This document shows positions 54,231 through 64,000 of a stretch of 64,000 nucleotides of DNA, in pieces; position 1 is the first letter of the stretch, and each line of letters opens with the position of its first letter. The notes below the pieces were generated by a model. It made no database searches. It was not told the origin of the DNA and saw only the letters and a program-made list of their open reading frames with translations. Source of the stretch: Tetmemena sp. SeJ-2015 (taxonomy: Eukaryota > Ciliophora > Spirotrichea > Sporadotrichida > Oxytrichidae); the NCBI GenBank assembly GCA_027382625.1, contig JAJKFJ010020950.1:1-64000 (forward strand). Reading direction: 5' to 3'. A program made the translations under genes and the position numbers.

Positions 54231-57200
54231 GAACAACATCGGATAGAGGGTGGGAAAGCTCAAAAGCCAGAGTAAAAAGCGGAGAGCGATTTCACTTCTC
54301 ACAGGAGAACCAAACAGTTCTTACCTTCTCAAATATGGACAGGAACCGCTGCAGGTAGATAGCACAGAACCCATAGAGTCTGATGAGATAAGCAGGATCA
54401 TAAACGCCAATTATAAATCCAAGGATAAAGATGATAGGAGTGTTAATTTGTATATGTGTGCTGTGCTTTGCTTTTAATATACTTAATGATGAGGATTTCT
54501 CTGGAAAGAATGGAAACAAGAACGAGAGTAAAACGCCAGGCTATATGAAGCCCACTAAGAGTACTACAACTAGGGGTCAGTTGGTGGAAGGTATGGGTGG
54601 AATTCAGAAGTTGATTGAAGAATTCCCTAAGATCCAAGTCGACCACAGAATCATCGAACAATCATACTGCAGCATTAATTAAAGATGCCACTTTTATTTA
54701 TTCATTGATGAATGGCTAAACGATACTTTGAATGACGCTGAGCACTATAAGTTGCCAGGCTGCTTGCTGAAGTCAGACTATCAGAATCCTATCACTCGAT
54801 ATGGACTAGATCGCATGACCCTTACGAATGCAGGCATCCCCAATGATGAGGTGAACCACCTTTACAGGGCTATGTTTGTTTACTCAGTCGGTTTCTTCAA
54901 TCTAGTGAAAGCAATTGTGGAGCAGACCAAAGAAGTTTATTTAAGAGGAGATATTGGCAGCACAGGCAGAGAAACCAGCAAGAAGCATGTCACTAAGTTC
55001 AGCATAGTGACTGCTGTGTGGCGGGTGTTCTAGATCTTGCTGGAGTACACCTACAGATCGGACTACCAACTCCTCATAAACAAAAGTAATTTATCGTAGT
55101 CTATAATAAATTTTAGTTCAGGATGATTTCAAGATCGAGAGAGAGCTCAAGGAGCTGGAATTTGCGGAGATGGTCAAATCTCATCAAGCATGAATAATAT
55201 TACTTGCTTTAGTTTCATCTTTATATTTAGCCAAGGAGAAGAGACTTCAAGAGATGATAAAGACCATGAAGGATGAGCTGGAGCAGGTGCAGCAGGAGAA
55301 GCTGAAAGAGTATCAAATGAGGGTGAAGCTGGAGGAGGAGCTCCTCAAGAACCAGAAGACGCACGAGGACGAAGTCAACCTCCGCCTGCGCTTTGAGGAA
55401 AAGCTGAATAATCTCCACGCTTATAACAGGATAACCAACTAGAACCTGTCATCCACCAAGTTCGAGCTAGAGCATGTATCTTAAGTATAAGGAGACCTGA
55501 CAATCGTAAACAAACAACTCACTATAGACCTCACTAATGAGCGAGTTAAGTCTTAGTCTCTCGAGCAGAAGCTGCTCTACACGGAGGACAAGGTGCAGCT
55601 GCTGATGAATGATATGAACGAGAAGCAGAAGCACAACGAGAGACTGCTGCAGGAGTTGAGTGAGTTCATTGACAAGTACGAGCTAGCCAACTACAAGTAC
55701 ACCACCGCAGAGAAGGACCTCCAGAACGAGAAACTCCAAATCGACAAGCTAGATATCGAACTGCGTCTATCTATATGTGGTAATATTTATTCTTAAGTCA
55801 CACTAAGCAACTGCAAGAGCACTACAAGAAGAACTACGACGAGTCTAAAATGTAGAACTCAACCCTCAACGAGCGACTCACAGAGTTGACTATCAAGTAC
55901 CAGCAAATGCACCACGAACTCTCAGTCTACAGGCAGCAGAACGTGGGCATCACTACCCATGAGAACTAGAAGCAGGAGCAGATAGATGGCATGAAGGAGG
56001 AGAACAAGTTCCTTAACGATAAGATCAAGTAGCTGGAGAACACCCTATCTCAGGAGAGAGCAAGGCAGCAACTTCTAGAGCACGATCTGAATACGGTGAA
56101 GATCGACCATGAGCTTGCTGTGTCCAAGGTGGAGAAGATCAACAAGGCCAGGAACGACGCTGAGAACAAGATGAAGGAGAAGACGCAGCAACTCAGACTC
56201 ACCGAGGTCAAGCTGCACGACAGGGAAGACCAGATAACTAAGGGCCACAGGAAGCTACACGATCTGGACGAGAAGATTCTAGACTTGGAAAAGACCAACA
56301 CCCAGCTAGAAAAGGATAAAGCCAACCTCAGGATTGATCATATATGTTGGAGAATAAATCATTAACACCTATTTATTGAGTATGAGTCAGTGAAGCGCTA
56401 ACAAAATGATAAGTTGCACTCCATGGAGGAGCTTTTGAAAGCTGAGAAAGACTTAAGACTCGGTTGGTAGGAGCGATATGAGCGCGAGTCTAAAGCCCTC
56501 TCTTAGCAGAATCTGGAGATGATGGAGCTACGAACTAAGATGGCTGAGTAGGAGAGCAGAATGCGCCACATGCTTTTGGAAAGAGGGAGCGACCGTGCCT
56601 AGATAGAATAGTTGTCTCTGCACAAGAAAGAGTCCCTGGACTAGATAAATAGGTACTTAGTGAAGTGCGAGATGCTGGAGAAGGATATCTATGCTTTGAG
56701 AGAAGTAGGGAAGTACTTTGAGCAGCTGAAGGATAAGGAGCACTTTGGACTGCATCTCAAAATCGGGGAGATGAAGGCTGAGAGGACTAAGCTTGAAATG
56801 TGGGGAGAGGAACTGTGGACGAAGCTGGGCTACTCAATTGACATAGAGATGAATCAGAGATCTGAGATTCTTAGACTTAATGTCGTGGTAGAGGAAAAGA
56901 AAGTAGAGATTGAAAAGCTGAATGAGAGTGCTAAAGATAGAGAGGCTGAGATTACAACCTTGAAGGAAAAGATAGAGAACTAAGATGTTGAAGCCACCAC
57001 TTCTAGAAGCTCCTATCAAGTTCTTAAGCAAAGGCTTGCCTCAAAGGAAACTAACATAGAGGAACTTAAAAAGCAAGTAGCCGAGATCTACAAGGAGAGT
57101 GCTAGCATGGAAGCTGAATTGCGAGAGAAGAAGAGGATAAACTTGAATTAATGTATTAGAGCAAGTTGCAATCACTTATTGGTTTAATTGAGATGCTTGA

Positions 57201-58531
57201 GCTTGAAATAGTTAAACTGAAGTAAGAATTTATAAAGGAGACGGCTGAAGCAAGCACATAAGCAGGAGGCAATTACCCTATAGTCAACTAAGAGATTTAG
57301 TGCCAGCTTTTGAACCCAGTCAAAAAGGAAAGCGCGGTTTCAGTTCCCCCTCCAGTTCACTATAATCCTCCCAAGTAGCCCAAGAATGATTTAGAGAAGT
57401 ATGAATAGCAGAAGCTGCAAAAGGCAAAGAAGAAGCAGTAAGAGAGGGAGTCCTTGCTCTAAACTTCCAAGCTGATGAATCAGCTCTAGTCAAGATTTGA
57501 CATAAACGGGTTGTCAAGCTCGCAGATGCTCAGAAGGCAAACCGAGGTCAACACTCCAACTACAAATAGTGTCAATCGACTCAAAGATGTGAACTAACTT
57601 TAAAGGATATTTTTGGATTAATCAATTTAGGTCTTTACTTTAGGGAGCCACTGAGAATTCTAGATCACTACTATCTGGGTCAAATACTCCAACAAAGTCG
57701 ATTCATCAGTACGCGTAGAGTTCTATGAATGTAGTGAAGTAAGTTTCCGACATCCTCAATAATAAGGTGACCTCTGGGCTCACAGCTCTGAAAAATCAAG
57801 CAATGAAGCATCCCCATCTAAGTGCCATGAATGCCGCCTACTTAATCAGCTCAATAATATTATAATGTTTTATGATATATTTGTAGGCTCAATAGATGAG
57901 GTGAATAACGCAAGTGGAAACGACATTTCAGAAACTGGGTCAAGCCTGAAACCAATGTTCAACTCGCACCATACTGTACACAAGAACCTAGCTGGTTCAA
58001 ATATATCACTTGGAGAATCAAGCAACCCTAAACGAGTATTTAGACTAAGCAACGGACAGTACCATGAAAGTCAATACCCCTCCACTATCTATTTCCAATA
58101 TTCTATATAGTTCAATCATGCAGCTAAATGAAGGATAGGAGGAAGGTTTCGAAGTAGAGAGTATAGCAGTTGACGATGATGATGCAGCTGTAATGAGTAG
58201 CCACGGTCAAGTTAAAGTATCCTCGCACAATCTTAAGAACAATAACACCACAACCACATTTAATATCCTCCAAGATTAAATTAGAAAAGACAACTCATCT
58301 CAAATTAGGTAAGCAGAACAAAATATACCCAATCAGCTGCAATAACAGCGAATGCTAAATCTTTCCTCGGCTACTCCTTCTGACTTAACTTCATCAAAGA
58401 TTTAATCACCCAAGTATCAATAATCTTAGTTAACCACTTAAAGAGCGGCTGCTGGTACTTAAAACAAACAAAAACAAGACAAGAAAGAGAAAAAGTAGAT
58501 TAAGTCCATCCTCAGGAGCGCCTTTTCTTGA
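54226..58531 (+). CDS. long coiled-coil protein, possibly axonemal or basal-body
   Basis: No specific family recognised. ATG at 54226 (MMNNIGQRVGKLKSQSKKRR), TGA at 58529. An N-terminal folded region of about 270 residues (LEGMGG-type: RGQLVEGMGGIQKLIEEFPK, then NDEVNHLYRAMFVYSVGFFN) precedes some 700 residues of heptad-rich coiled coil (ELEQVQQEKLKEYQMRVKLE, RLTEVKLHDREDQITKGHRK and others), and a Ser/Gln/Asn-rich tail of 300 residues. Pointer IESs resolved: GATGA, AACTGC, ATTGA, GCTCAATA; others near 55085, 55190 and 58090 are implied. A frame change near 57125 (repeat GAGAAGAAG) is unexplained. The architecture resembles ciliary or centrosomal coiled-coil proteins; that is inference from composition only. 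Confidence 0.6.
54435..54492 (+). other. IES, pointer GATGA
   Basis: GATGA at 54430-54434 and 54488-54492; joins YKSKDKDE to DFSGKNGNKN. Confidence 0.75.
55765..55814 (+). other. IES, pointer AACTGC
   Basis: AACTGC at 55759-55764 and 55809-55814; joins IDKLDIEL to QEHYKKNYDE. Confidence 0.85.
56338..56379 (+). other. IES, pointer ATTGA
   Basis: ATTGA at 56333-56337 and 56375-56379; joins DKANLRI to EYESVKRQQN. Confidence 0.8.
57857..57894 (+). other. IES, pointer GCTCAATA
   Basis: GCTCAATA at 57849-57856 and 57887-57894; joins AAYLISSI to DEVNNASGND. Confidence 0.85.
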
Positions 58532-58739
58532 AGCAGCACAGCAAATATCTATGAAAGTTAAGAAGAATAAATTAAAATTCAAAAGCAGTGTTATTATATT
58601 TATTTCTTAAATAAGACAAGTTTTAAGGGTGTCCCAAGAATGCAATTTTCATAATTAGAATGATTTATAGCTAAAATCCATTATCATACTATTTTACTTA
58701 CACTATAACTATTTCTCAAAATTTATGAACATTACTTTT

Positions 58740-61700
58740 TCAATCGAAGTCTGAGTCCCAGCTATACTCTTGATCCTCGTCAACCATCATCTTTCCATCT
58801 GCGTTTACTTTTCTCTAGCTACGAGAAGAAGACTTAAGTAAATGAAAGATTTTAATATCAGTGTGGAAGACTTGCGACTAGTAGCCCCATTGGAGGATCT
58901 CCTGCTATTGAGACGCCTTTGTCTTTCCATGTATTCCCTTTGCTCCATCTCTTAATCTTCCTCGTTGCCCACTTCCTCTTTAATCGCATTTAATCCGCTT
59001 TCTTGGCGGGAATTCCTACCAGTTATCCTTAGAGACTTAATATGCCTCATTTATAGATTGAATCTTAATGGCAATAATGAATGATAGAGACTAATTCTTT
59101 TTCCTTCTGTATTCTTTAAACTTCTTCTTCTCATTCTTCTCCTTGATGAAGCTTTGGCTTGATCGCTCTACCACTACGCGTAGTATGCCTTCTCTCTAGT
59201 GCAGTTTATTTACCTAGCTCTTTTACATAGGATAATAGTACGGTTTCTTATCTAGTACTTTTAAGTGCTGAGATTTGAAATTGATTATTAATTCCATTCC
59301 TAAAACTTTACTTTATTTACCTAGCTCTTGAGCTCTGAGAGTTGAGTCTTCAGTCGCTGTAACCTGCTCTGATCTGACTGCTCTCGGATAATTTACTCTA
59401 TTTTATCTTCAGTGACACAGAAGAAAAAAATTCAATAGGATGATTGTGGGATTATTTAAATGACAGCAAGTTTGCTGTCTAGGCTCTCCGCTTCTTATAG
59501 CTTGCTCTCTGTCCTTTCAGCCACTTATTAGAGCTCCTTTACAACTCAACCCTTCGAGACTGGAAGTTCTTAAGTTTATCTATTTCTGACTAGCTTTAGG
59601 AGGTCACTCTTCCTTCCAGAGTTCGGATAGTCGACAGCTATGAAGACATCTCGTCACATAAGCTTTCAATTAAAACTGGGATGTTTGATTGAGAGAAACC
59701 ATCATACATCACATTTGAATATGAGATAGAATTATGAGAACTCTCTCACAGTTTTAAAATTCTCAAGAAGCTCCATCCTTCTTTCATGAACTTCATCATA
59801 GTCATCTTAGATAGAAACTTATTAAAGACACTCCTATGGAGATTAAATTTAAGATGACAATGCTATTATTCCTATTGTCTTTTGAAAGAGAACCTGGTAA
59901 CTTGTAAGTCAGCTAACTCTACACTCTCAACACTTCTTTTTACCACTCAAGAGGATCAATCTGAGTGTGCATTATTTCTTGAGTCAAGTTACTCAGCTCC
60001 TAGTAAGTTGACTGCTTTTAATTCAAGGGTCTAGTTTGATTTAGAGTTGTGATCAACTAAGTAAGACAAGATATAGAGTGAATGAGGTTTTATGATTAAG
60101 TGTTTTCAGAGGTGGCAGTTGAACCAGTCCGTGCATTAATGCTTTTATACATCTCACTGGTCCTCCCTTTGAACGATTGAGCCATCAGTTCCTTGAACTA
60201 GCTGTGGAAATCATCCTCTGATTAGTCCTCCTAGTTTAGCTGCTGAAAGAACTTGCGTTTCTCATTCCTTTGAATCAAAGATAGGTTGGATATATCTCTA
60301 GTGCCTATGCTAAACGAGACCTTCTATTCTTATTGCTAATGTGTAGGCGCAAAAGGAGAAATGAAGACATTAGAGCCAGAGATTATCTCATCGTCGTCAT
60401 CAGAGAGTGTTGGCGGAGCTTTCATCCCGCTATTTGAGAATTAGCTTTCAAAGTTTGCTTCCTCAAACTTGAACTTCTGTCTGATGAGTTCTCTATTGGT
60501 CAAGTCATTTATAATGTAGCACACACCCTCACCTACACCCTATAGTTTAATTGAAAAGGAGTTTAGAAAAATACCTCTATGAGTTGCTTGGCTGTTAAAT
60601 GCTCAGGCAAAGATACTTTGAACTTCCTCACGTCAATAAGCAACTGTTCAATCGCTTCCTCGTTGGTTTTGAATTTCTCAAAGTTTATCTTATAGGGGTT
60701 TTGTAGTTGTTGACTCAAGTTTTTATCTTTGGATGCACTTTTGTTTCTTGCTGCTTATTATCTCTAATCTACTCTACATTCTAATAAAAAAGATAATGAT
60801 TGTATACACATCCTTATATTTATGATATTCTACTTATATCACAAGAGGGAAGAATTTTACTTTGAGTTCTTGAGAGCTTTTCCTTTGGCACTTGAGTTGC
60901 TGTTTGCTGAGTCATTAAAGTTTTGGCTGCCTCCATCAAATGCGAGACTCATGAGCCAATATGAAACCTCCACAAAATTCCTCACTTTGTCATCAGTCGG
61001 TTCGTTGTCTTATTTCAGAGCAAAGTATGTTCGAGAGATTGGCTTCCTCTTCCTCTCTTTACAAAATTTGACAACAAAATTTCAAACATACACTCATCCC
61101 TTATTTAACATGCTTTTGTTAAATTTGTAGAGATAGTCTAGGAGGTGAAGTTTCTCAATTATGTCATCCATGATGAGAATTGGATCCATCCTAGACACTC
61201 TCTTTCCAGTGCCATTCGTCTGATCTATTTTATTGAGACTGGCTATTTGCTTCTCGCAATAAGCCACCACATCGTTTATGTCTACTCGTTCTTGGGGATC
61301 GACTCTCAACATACAATCGATGATATATCTCAACTCAGAGGAATAGCGAGAGGCACTCAGTGGAGCATACACACCCTAATTTATCTTGGTGAACAGATCG
61401 TAGAGAGACATCTTCTTAGTCTCGTCTTTGAAAGGACTCTTGAGTGCACATAGCTCATATGCGATGCAGCCCAAGCTCCAGACATCACTTTTGAAATCAT
61501 AGCCACTGCCTTAGAGCACCTCTGGAGACATGTAAAGGGGAGTTCCCACTCTGGAAAATGCCTCCATAGTTTGAGAAGTGAAGTCTCTACCCAGGCCTAG
61601 ATCTCCAAGTTTCAGATTGTCGTGTGCGTCTATGAAAATATTTGCAGGCTTCAGATCTCTGTGCATAATCCTAACTTGGAACATATGCCTCAGTGCAGAG

Positions 61701-62421
61701 GCTATCTGCCACAAGTAGTTCCAGACTCTCCTCTCCTCAAGAAATTGCTATCGAGCTGCGGCCTATCTGACCAAGTACTTCAAATCCCCTTTCTCTGCCC
61801 ACTCCACCACTATGAACATTTCATTTTGGTCTATGAAGCTCTCTATGTACCTGATGATGAAGTCATGTGATAACCTCTCTAGCAGCTTCACCTCCTTCAT
61901 GCATTTCTCCCTCTGCTTTTGATCATTCATGTCAAAAATCTACACTATTCATATTTATTTGCTGAGGAAAAGACTTTAAAAGTTGGGGAAATGACATCAA
62001 AGAAGTTTACGTAATAGAGTGATGAGAAATTTAGTGAGGCTATATTAATCCTCTTCTTACTTTCAAAATTTTTAGAGCGACTGGAGAGCCATCAGAGATT
62101 TTCTAAGCTTTGAAAACGACAGAGAATTTTCCCTCTCCTATAGGATTTTTAGTAAGATAAGAAATCAGTTGACTGAAATAATGGAATGATGAAATAAAAT
62201 TGAAACTTCATATAGTTTTCAATTGCATTTGGTCAAGTATGATAGCTATGAAAAATGATTTGTCACAAGCTTAACACTAGTATTTTGTGATTATTAGACT
62301 TACCAATAGGCTTTATGATTCTATAGTCCCTGACTTCCTTATTATAGAATTCGCCCTTCTCCTATTAAGGGACAGGTTTTGGTTCTGGTTTAGGGTCCCA
62401 CGTGTCTTTCTCCTCTGTCAT
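58740..62421 (-). CDS. NEK6/7-type kinase fused in frame to IFT57
   Basis: ATG at 62421. Residues from about 35: [19 protein letters not shown] (P-loop), VALKIL (ATP Lys), VVEW hinge, [14 protein letters not shown] (catalytic loop), [11 protein letters not shown] (DLG, as in NEK6/7), [10 protein letters not shown], then [19 protein letters not shown]. The kinase ends near [20 protein letters not shown]. With no TGA in between, the frame runs on into [20 protein letters not shown] and [12 protein letters not shown], the IFT57 N-terminus, then [20 protein letters not shown] and [10 protein letters not shown], an acidic stretch, a long coiled coil ([11 protein letters not shown] region) and TGA at 58740. 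IFT57 is an IFT-B subunit of ciliary transport. Introns 62138-62303, about 61930-62075 and 60540-60574. Exon/MDS joins checked at AAATTTG, ATAGA, GAAGACTT and an 18-bp repeat. Whether one fused protein is really made needs macronuclear or mRNA data. Confidence 0.75.
58836..58873 (-). other. IES, 8-bp pointer AAGTCTTC
   Basis: GAAGACTT (plus) at 58828-58835 and 58866-58873; joins NGATSRKSS to SRSQRKVNAD. Confidence 0.85.
59058..59088 (-). other. IES, pointer TCTAT
   Basis: ATAGA (plus) at 59053-59057 and 59084-59088; joins RRKKNQSL to [10 protein letters not shown]. Confidence 0.75.
59223..59311 (+). mobile_element. short dispersed repeat, copy 2 (retroposon-like), acting as an IES
   Basis: 89 bp starting TTACATAGGATAATAGTACG and ending ACTTTACTTTA, flanked by the 18-bp direct repeat TTTATTTACCTAGCTCTT (59205-59222 and 59312-59329). 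Removal with one repeat joins QLSELKSQVNK to LHQREGILRV in the IFT57 coiled coil. Homologous to 33640-33742. Confidence 0.75.
61071..61127 (-). other. IES, pointer CAAATTT
   Basis: AAATTTG (plus) at 61064-61070 and 61121-61127; joins LLDYLYKF to [11 protein letters not shown] inside the IFT57 N-terminal domain. Confidence 0.85.
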
Positions 62422-63056
62422 TCTTTACTAGTTCTCAAAGGTTTTTTATTATGTAGAATGGTTGGCTGCTTGAAAGAGCAAAAATGGATGAAATGGAAGT
62501 TTATAATTTAATATTTTTAAGCTTCAACTTTATTTATATTTTGAATTGTTCTGATAATATTAAAATTCATAGTAATCAGAAAAGGATATCTACTATAAAT
62601 ATAAGTACATATGGATTCAGGATTCAGTTGAGGAATTTAATAAGGATTAATAACTTGCGGCTTTAATTTGCGTGAAGGGTTTTCCATTATAAAGCTTAAA
62701 TTGAACAAAGAAAACTCTTAAAGCACGACACAAACAATGAGTTATGGACAATAATTTATTACAAATGTGATCTATTTATAATATGCGATTCAAATTTAAA
62801 TATGAAGAATTAAATGTCGATGAGAAAAAGTATCTTATTATTTTTAAAATTACACATTTAAGCATTTTAAGGCAATTTTGAGTCAAAAGTTGCACAAGTA
62901 GAACTGAAGTAGATAATAAATCCTATAAGTAGTTCTAATTTTATAATGGCTTAGAAATAAGTAGCCAATTAAGTGCTCTCTTATAAAGATCATATTTTTT
63001 ACTACTGCTCACTTTTAATCATCTGTCAAAATTAAATCCTTTTTCTATAATAAATA
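62422..63056. other. AT-rich divergent intergenic stretch
   Basis: 635 nt between the divergent kinase and membrane-anchor genes. No ORF with protein-like composition and no repeat recognised. Confidence 0.4.
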
Positions 63057-63397
63057 ATGAATCAAAAGAACTTGCAAAAAATCGGACTGGGAGCAGCTGC
63101 TGCTGGTGCCATCTATTATTTCTTCTACAAAAAGAAGGAGCCCATGCGCTCCACCACATAGGTATGCTATTACTTTATTAAGACCCACTTTTCCTTTCTC
63201 CATAAAATAGAATTCTAATAATGTTTCTGTTTCTATAGGGCTATAATCCAAATTTGCATGGCACCATGGCTGGAAGCTCTCCTTAGGATTAGCAAAGAGC
63301 GAGTAGCATGAATCCAATTTCTGGCTCCGCACACTTGGCCAATAAGAGTGACGCCTAGAAGAGACAACAGCAGCAAGAAGCGGGCAGGTAGTAGTGA
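63057..63397 (+). CDS. small N-terminally anchored membrane protein
   Basis: Unrecognised. ATG at 63057: MNQKNLQKIGLGAAAAGAIY followed by YFFYKKKEP, a single short transmembrane segment with a basic flank, typical of a signal-anchored protein. One GT-AG intron of about 77 nt (63163-63238, GTATGC ... TATAG). The rest is Gln/Ser/Asn-rich (PISGSAHLANKSDAQKRQQQ) and ends at TGA 63395; about 88 residues. Possibly mitochondrial or endoplasmic reticulum membrane; no family recognised. Confidence 0.6.
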
Positions 63398-63735
63398 GCC
63401 GAGATTCTCCCAGATTTGAGTCTCAATGATCACAGAAAACTCTGAGTGATCTGAAGCAAGTTGCTGCTTCAATACGATGCGAGAAGAAGAAGTTTTTTAA
63501 AATAGAGAATCAAAGCAACAAATTAAAGAATGCCTAAATTCAAAGATAAATCCTAAAACAAGAATAAGAACAACAACAAGAAGAGTATCAATTAATCTGA
63601 ATCTTGAATCCGTTAAATTTTGATTCAACTTATAAATAAATCATCTTTTCTAAAGCCATCATCGTATTGATAGTTTGAAGTTGAAATGTTTTGGAATATT
63701 ATATCATGATAGTTTCATAGATTTAAAATTACTCT

Positions 63736-64000
63736 TCATGTAAAGTCGACATCTCTTCTCTTTCTCCTCCTATTGGCTCTATTCTTTTTCTTAATACTGG
63801 AAATCTCCTTGGTAGTTTCAAATAAGCCTGTAGTATTGCCTCCTGCAGATTTGTCTCTCTCAAGATCATCATCACTATGGTCCCCTCCACCCAAATAGCC
63901 GCCAGTGTTTCTTTCATTCTTGAAAATGTTGTTATTGTTCTAGTTAGTGTTCGCAAAGTTATCATAAGTAGTTTCATCTTGCGAGTCAGTCGACCTATTA
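63736..64000 (-). CDS. C-terminal part of a hypothetical protein
   Basis: Cut by the window edge. The minus-strand frame reads SQDETTYDNFANTNQNNN, then GYLGGGDHSDDDLERDKS and ends in a basic tail KKKNRANRRRKRRDVDFT before TGA at 63736. The basic cluster could be a nuclear localisation signal. A standard-code ORF in another frame covers the same bases but has an unnatural composition. Confidence 0.55.

Noticed and set aside
1..64000. Euplotes, heterotrich or karyorelict origin
   Set aside because: Euplotes stops at UAA; heterotrichs of the Stentor/Blepharisma type have about 15-nt introns; none matches UAA/UAG as Gln with UGA stops, 35-75 nt introns and pointer-type IESs with scrambling.

Overview
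The window reads as germline (micronuclear) DNA of a spirotrich, hypotrich-type ciliate. Three things support this. First, UAA and UAG are read as glutamine throughout and UGA is almost the only stop. Second, GT-AG introns are mostly 35-75 nt. Third, nearly every gene is interrupted by short AT-rich segments bounded by 2-18 bp direct repeats (pointers), and removing the segment plus one repeat copy restores the reading frame. These are internal eliminated sequences (IESs) between macronuclear-destined segments (MDSs). The importin gene shows it best: 10 IESs (422 nt) and 2 introns (72 nt) leave 3480 nt, exactly 1160 codons including the stop. ORFs called with the standard code are therefore mostly fragments. 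I cannot name the species.

Layout. 0.7-6.9 kb (+): three unrecognised genes, the last a multi-pass membrane protein. 7.0-16.6 kb: a divergent pair of MutL-family mismatch-repair paralogues; the minus-strand PMS2-like gene is split by a GC-rich Tc1/mariner-like transposon relic (about 8.7-10.74 kb). 16.9-20.0 kb: alpha mitochondrial processing peptidase (+) and a nucleoredoxin-like thioredoxin (-). 21.4-32.9 kb (-): five low-complexity or coiled-coil genes without recognisable domains. 33.0-34.5 kb (+): a membrane protein gene carrying a short repeat-family IES. 34.7-38.7 kb (+): importin-5/karyopherin beta-3. 38.8-41.1 kb (+): a B-box coiled-coil protein. 41.0-43.9 kb (-): tandem secreted class-2 lipases, one carrying a 376-bp TA-flanked terminal-inverted-repeat element. 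46.5-51.7 kb (+): a Gln/Asn/Ser-rich protein and a protein with a zinc-finger-like motif. 52.5-54.2 kb (+): a scrambled gene whose MDS order in the germline differs from its coding order. 54.2-58.5 kb (+): a long coiled-coil protein. 58.7-62.4 kb (-): a NEK6/7-type kinase fused in frame to the ciliary transport protein IFT57. 63-64 kb: a small membrane-anchored protein and the end of a further gene.

Most notable: the scrambled gene (three pointers of 10, 11 and 16 bp fixing a transposed MDS), the NEK-IFT57 fusion, two copies of a roughly 90-100 bp retroposon-like repeat acting as IESs inside coding regions, the TA/TIR element in one lipase paralogue, IESs as short as 10 bp, and in-frame TGA codons confined to the MutL pair. 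Everything comes from reading the sequence by eye; no database search was run, and outer limits of the unrecognised genes are approximate.
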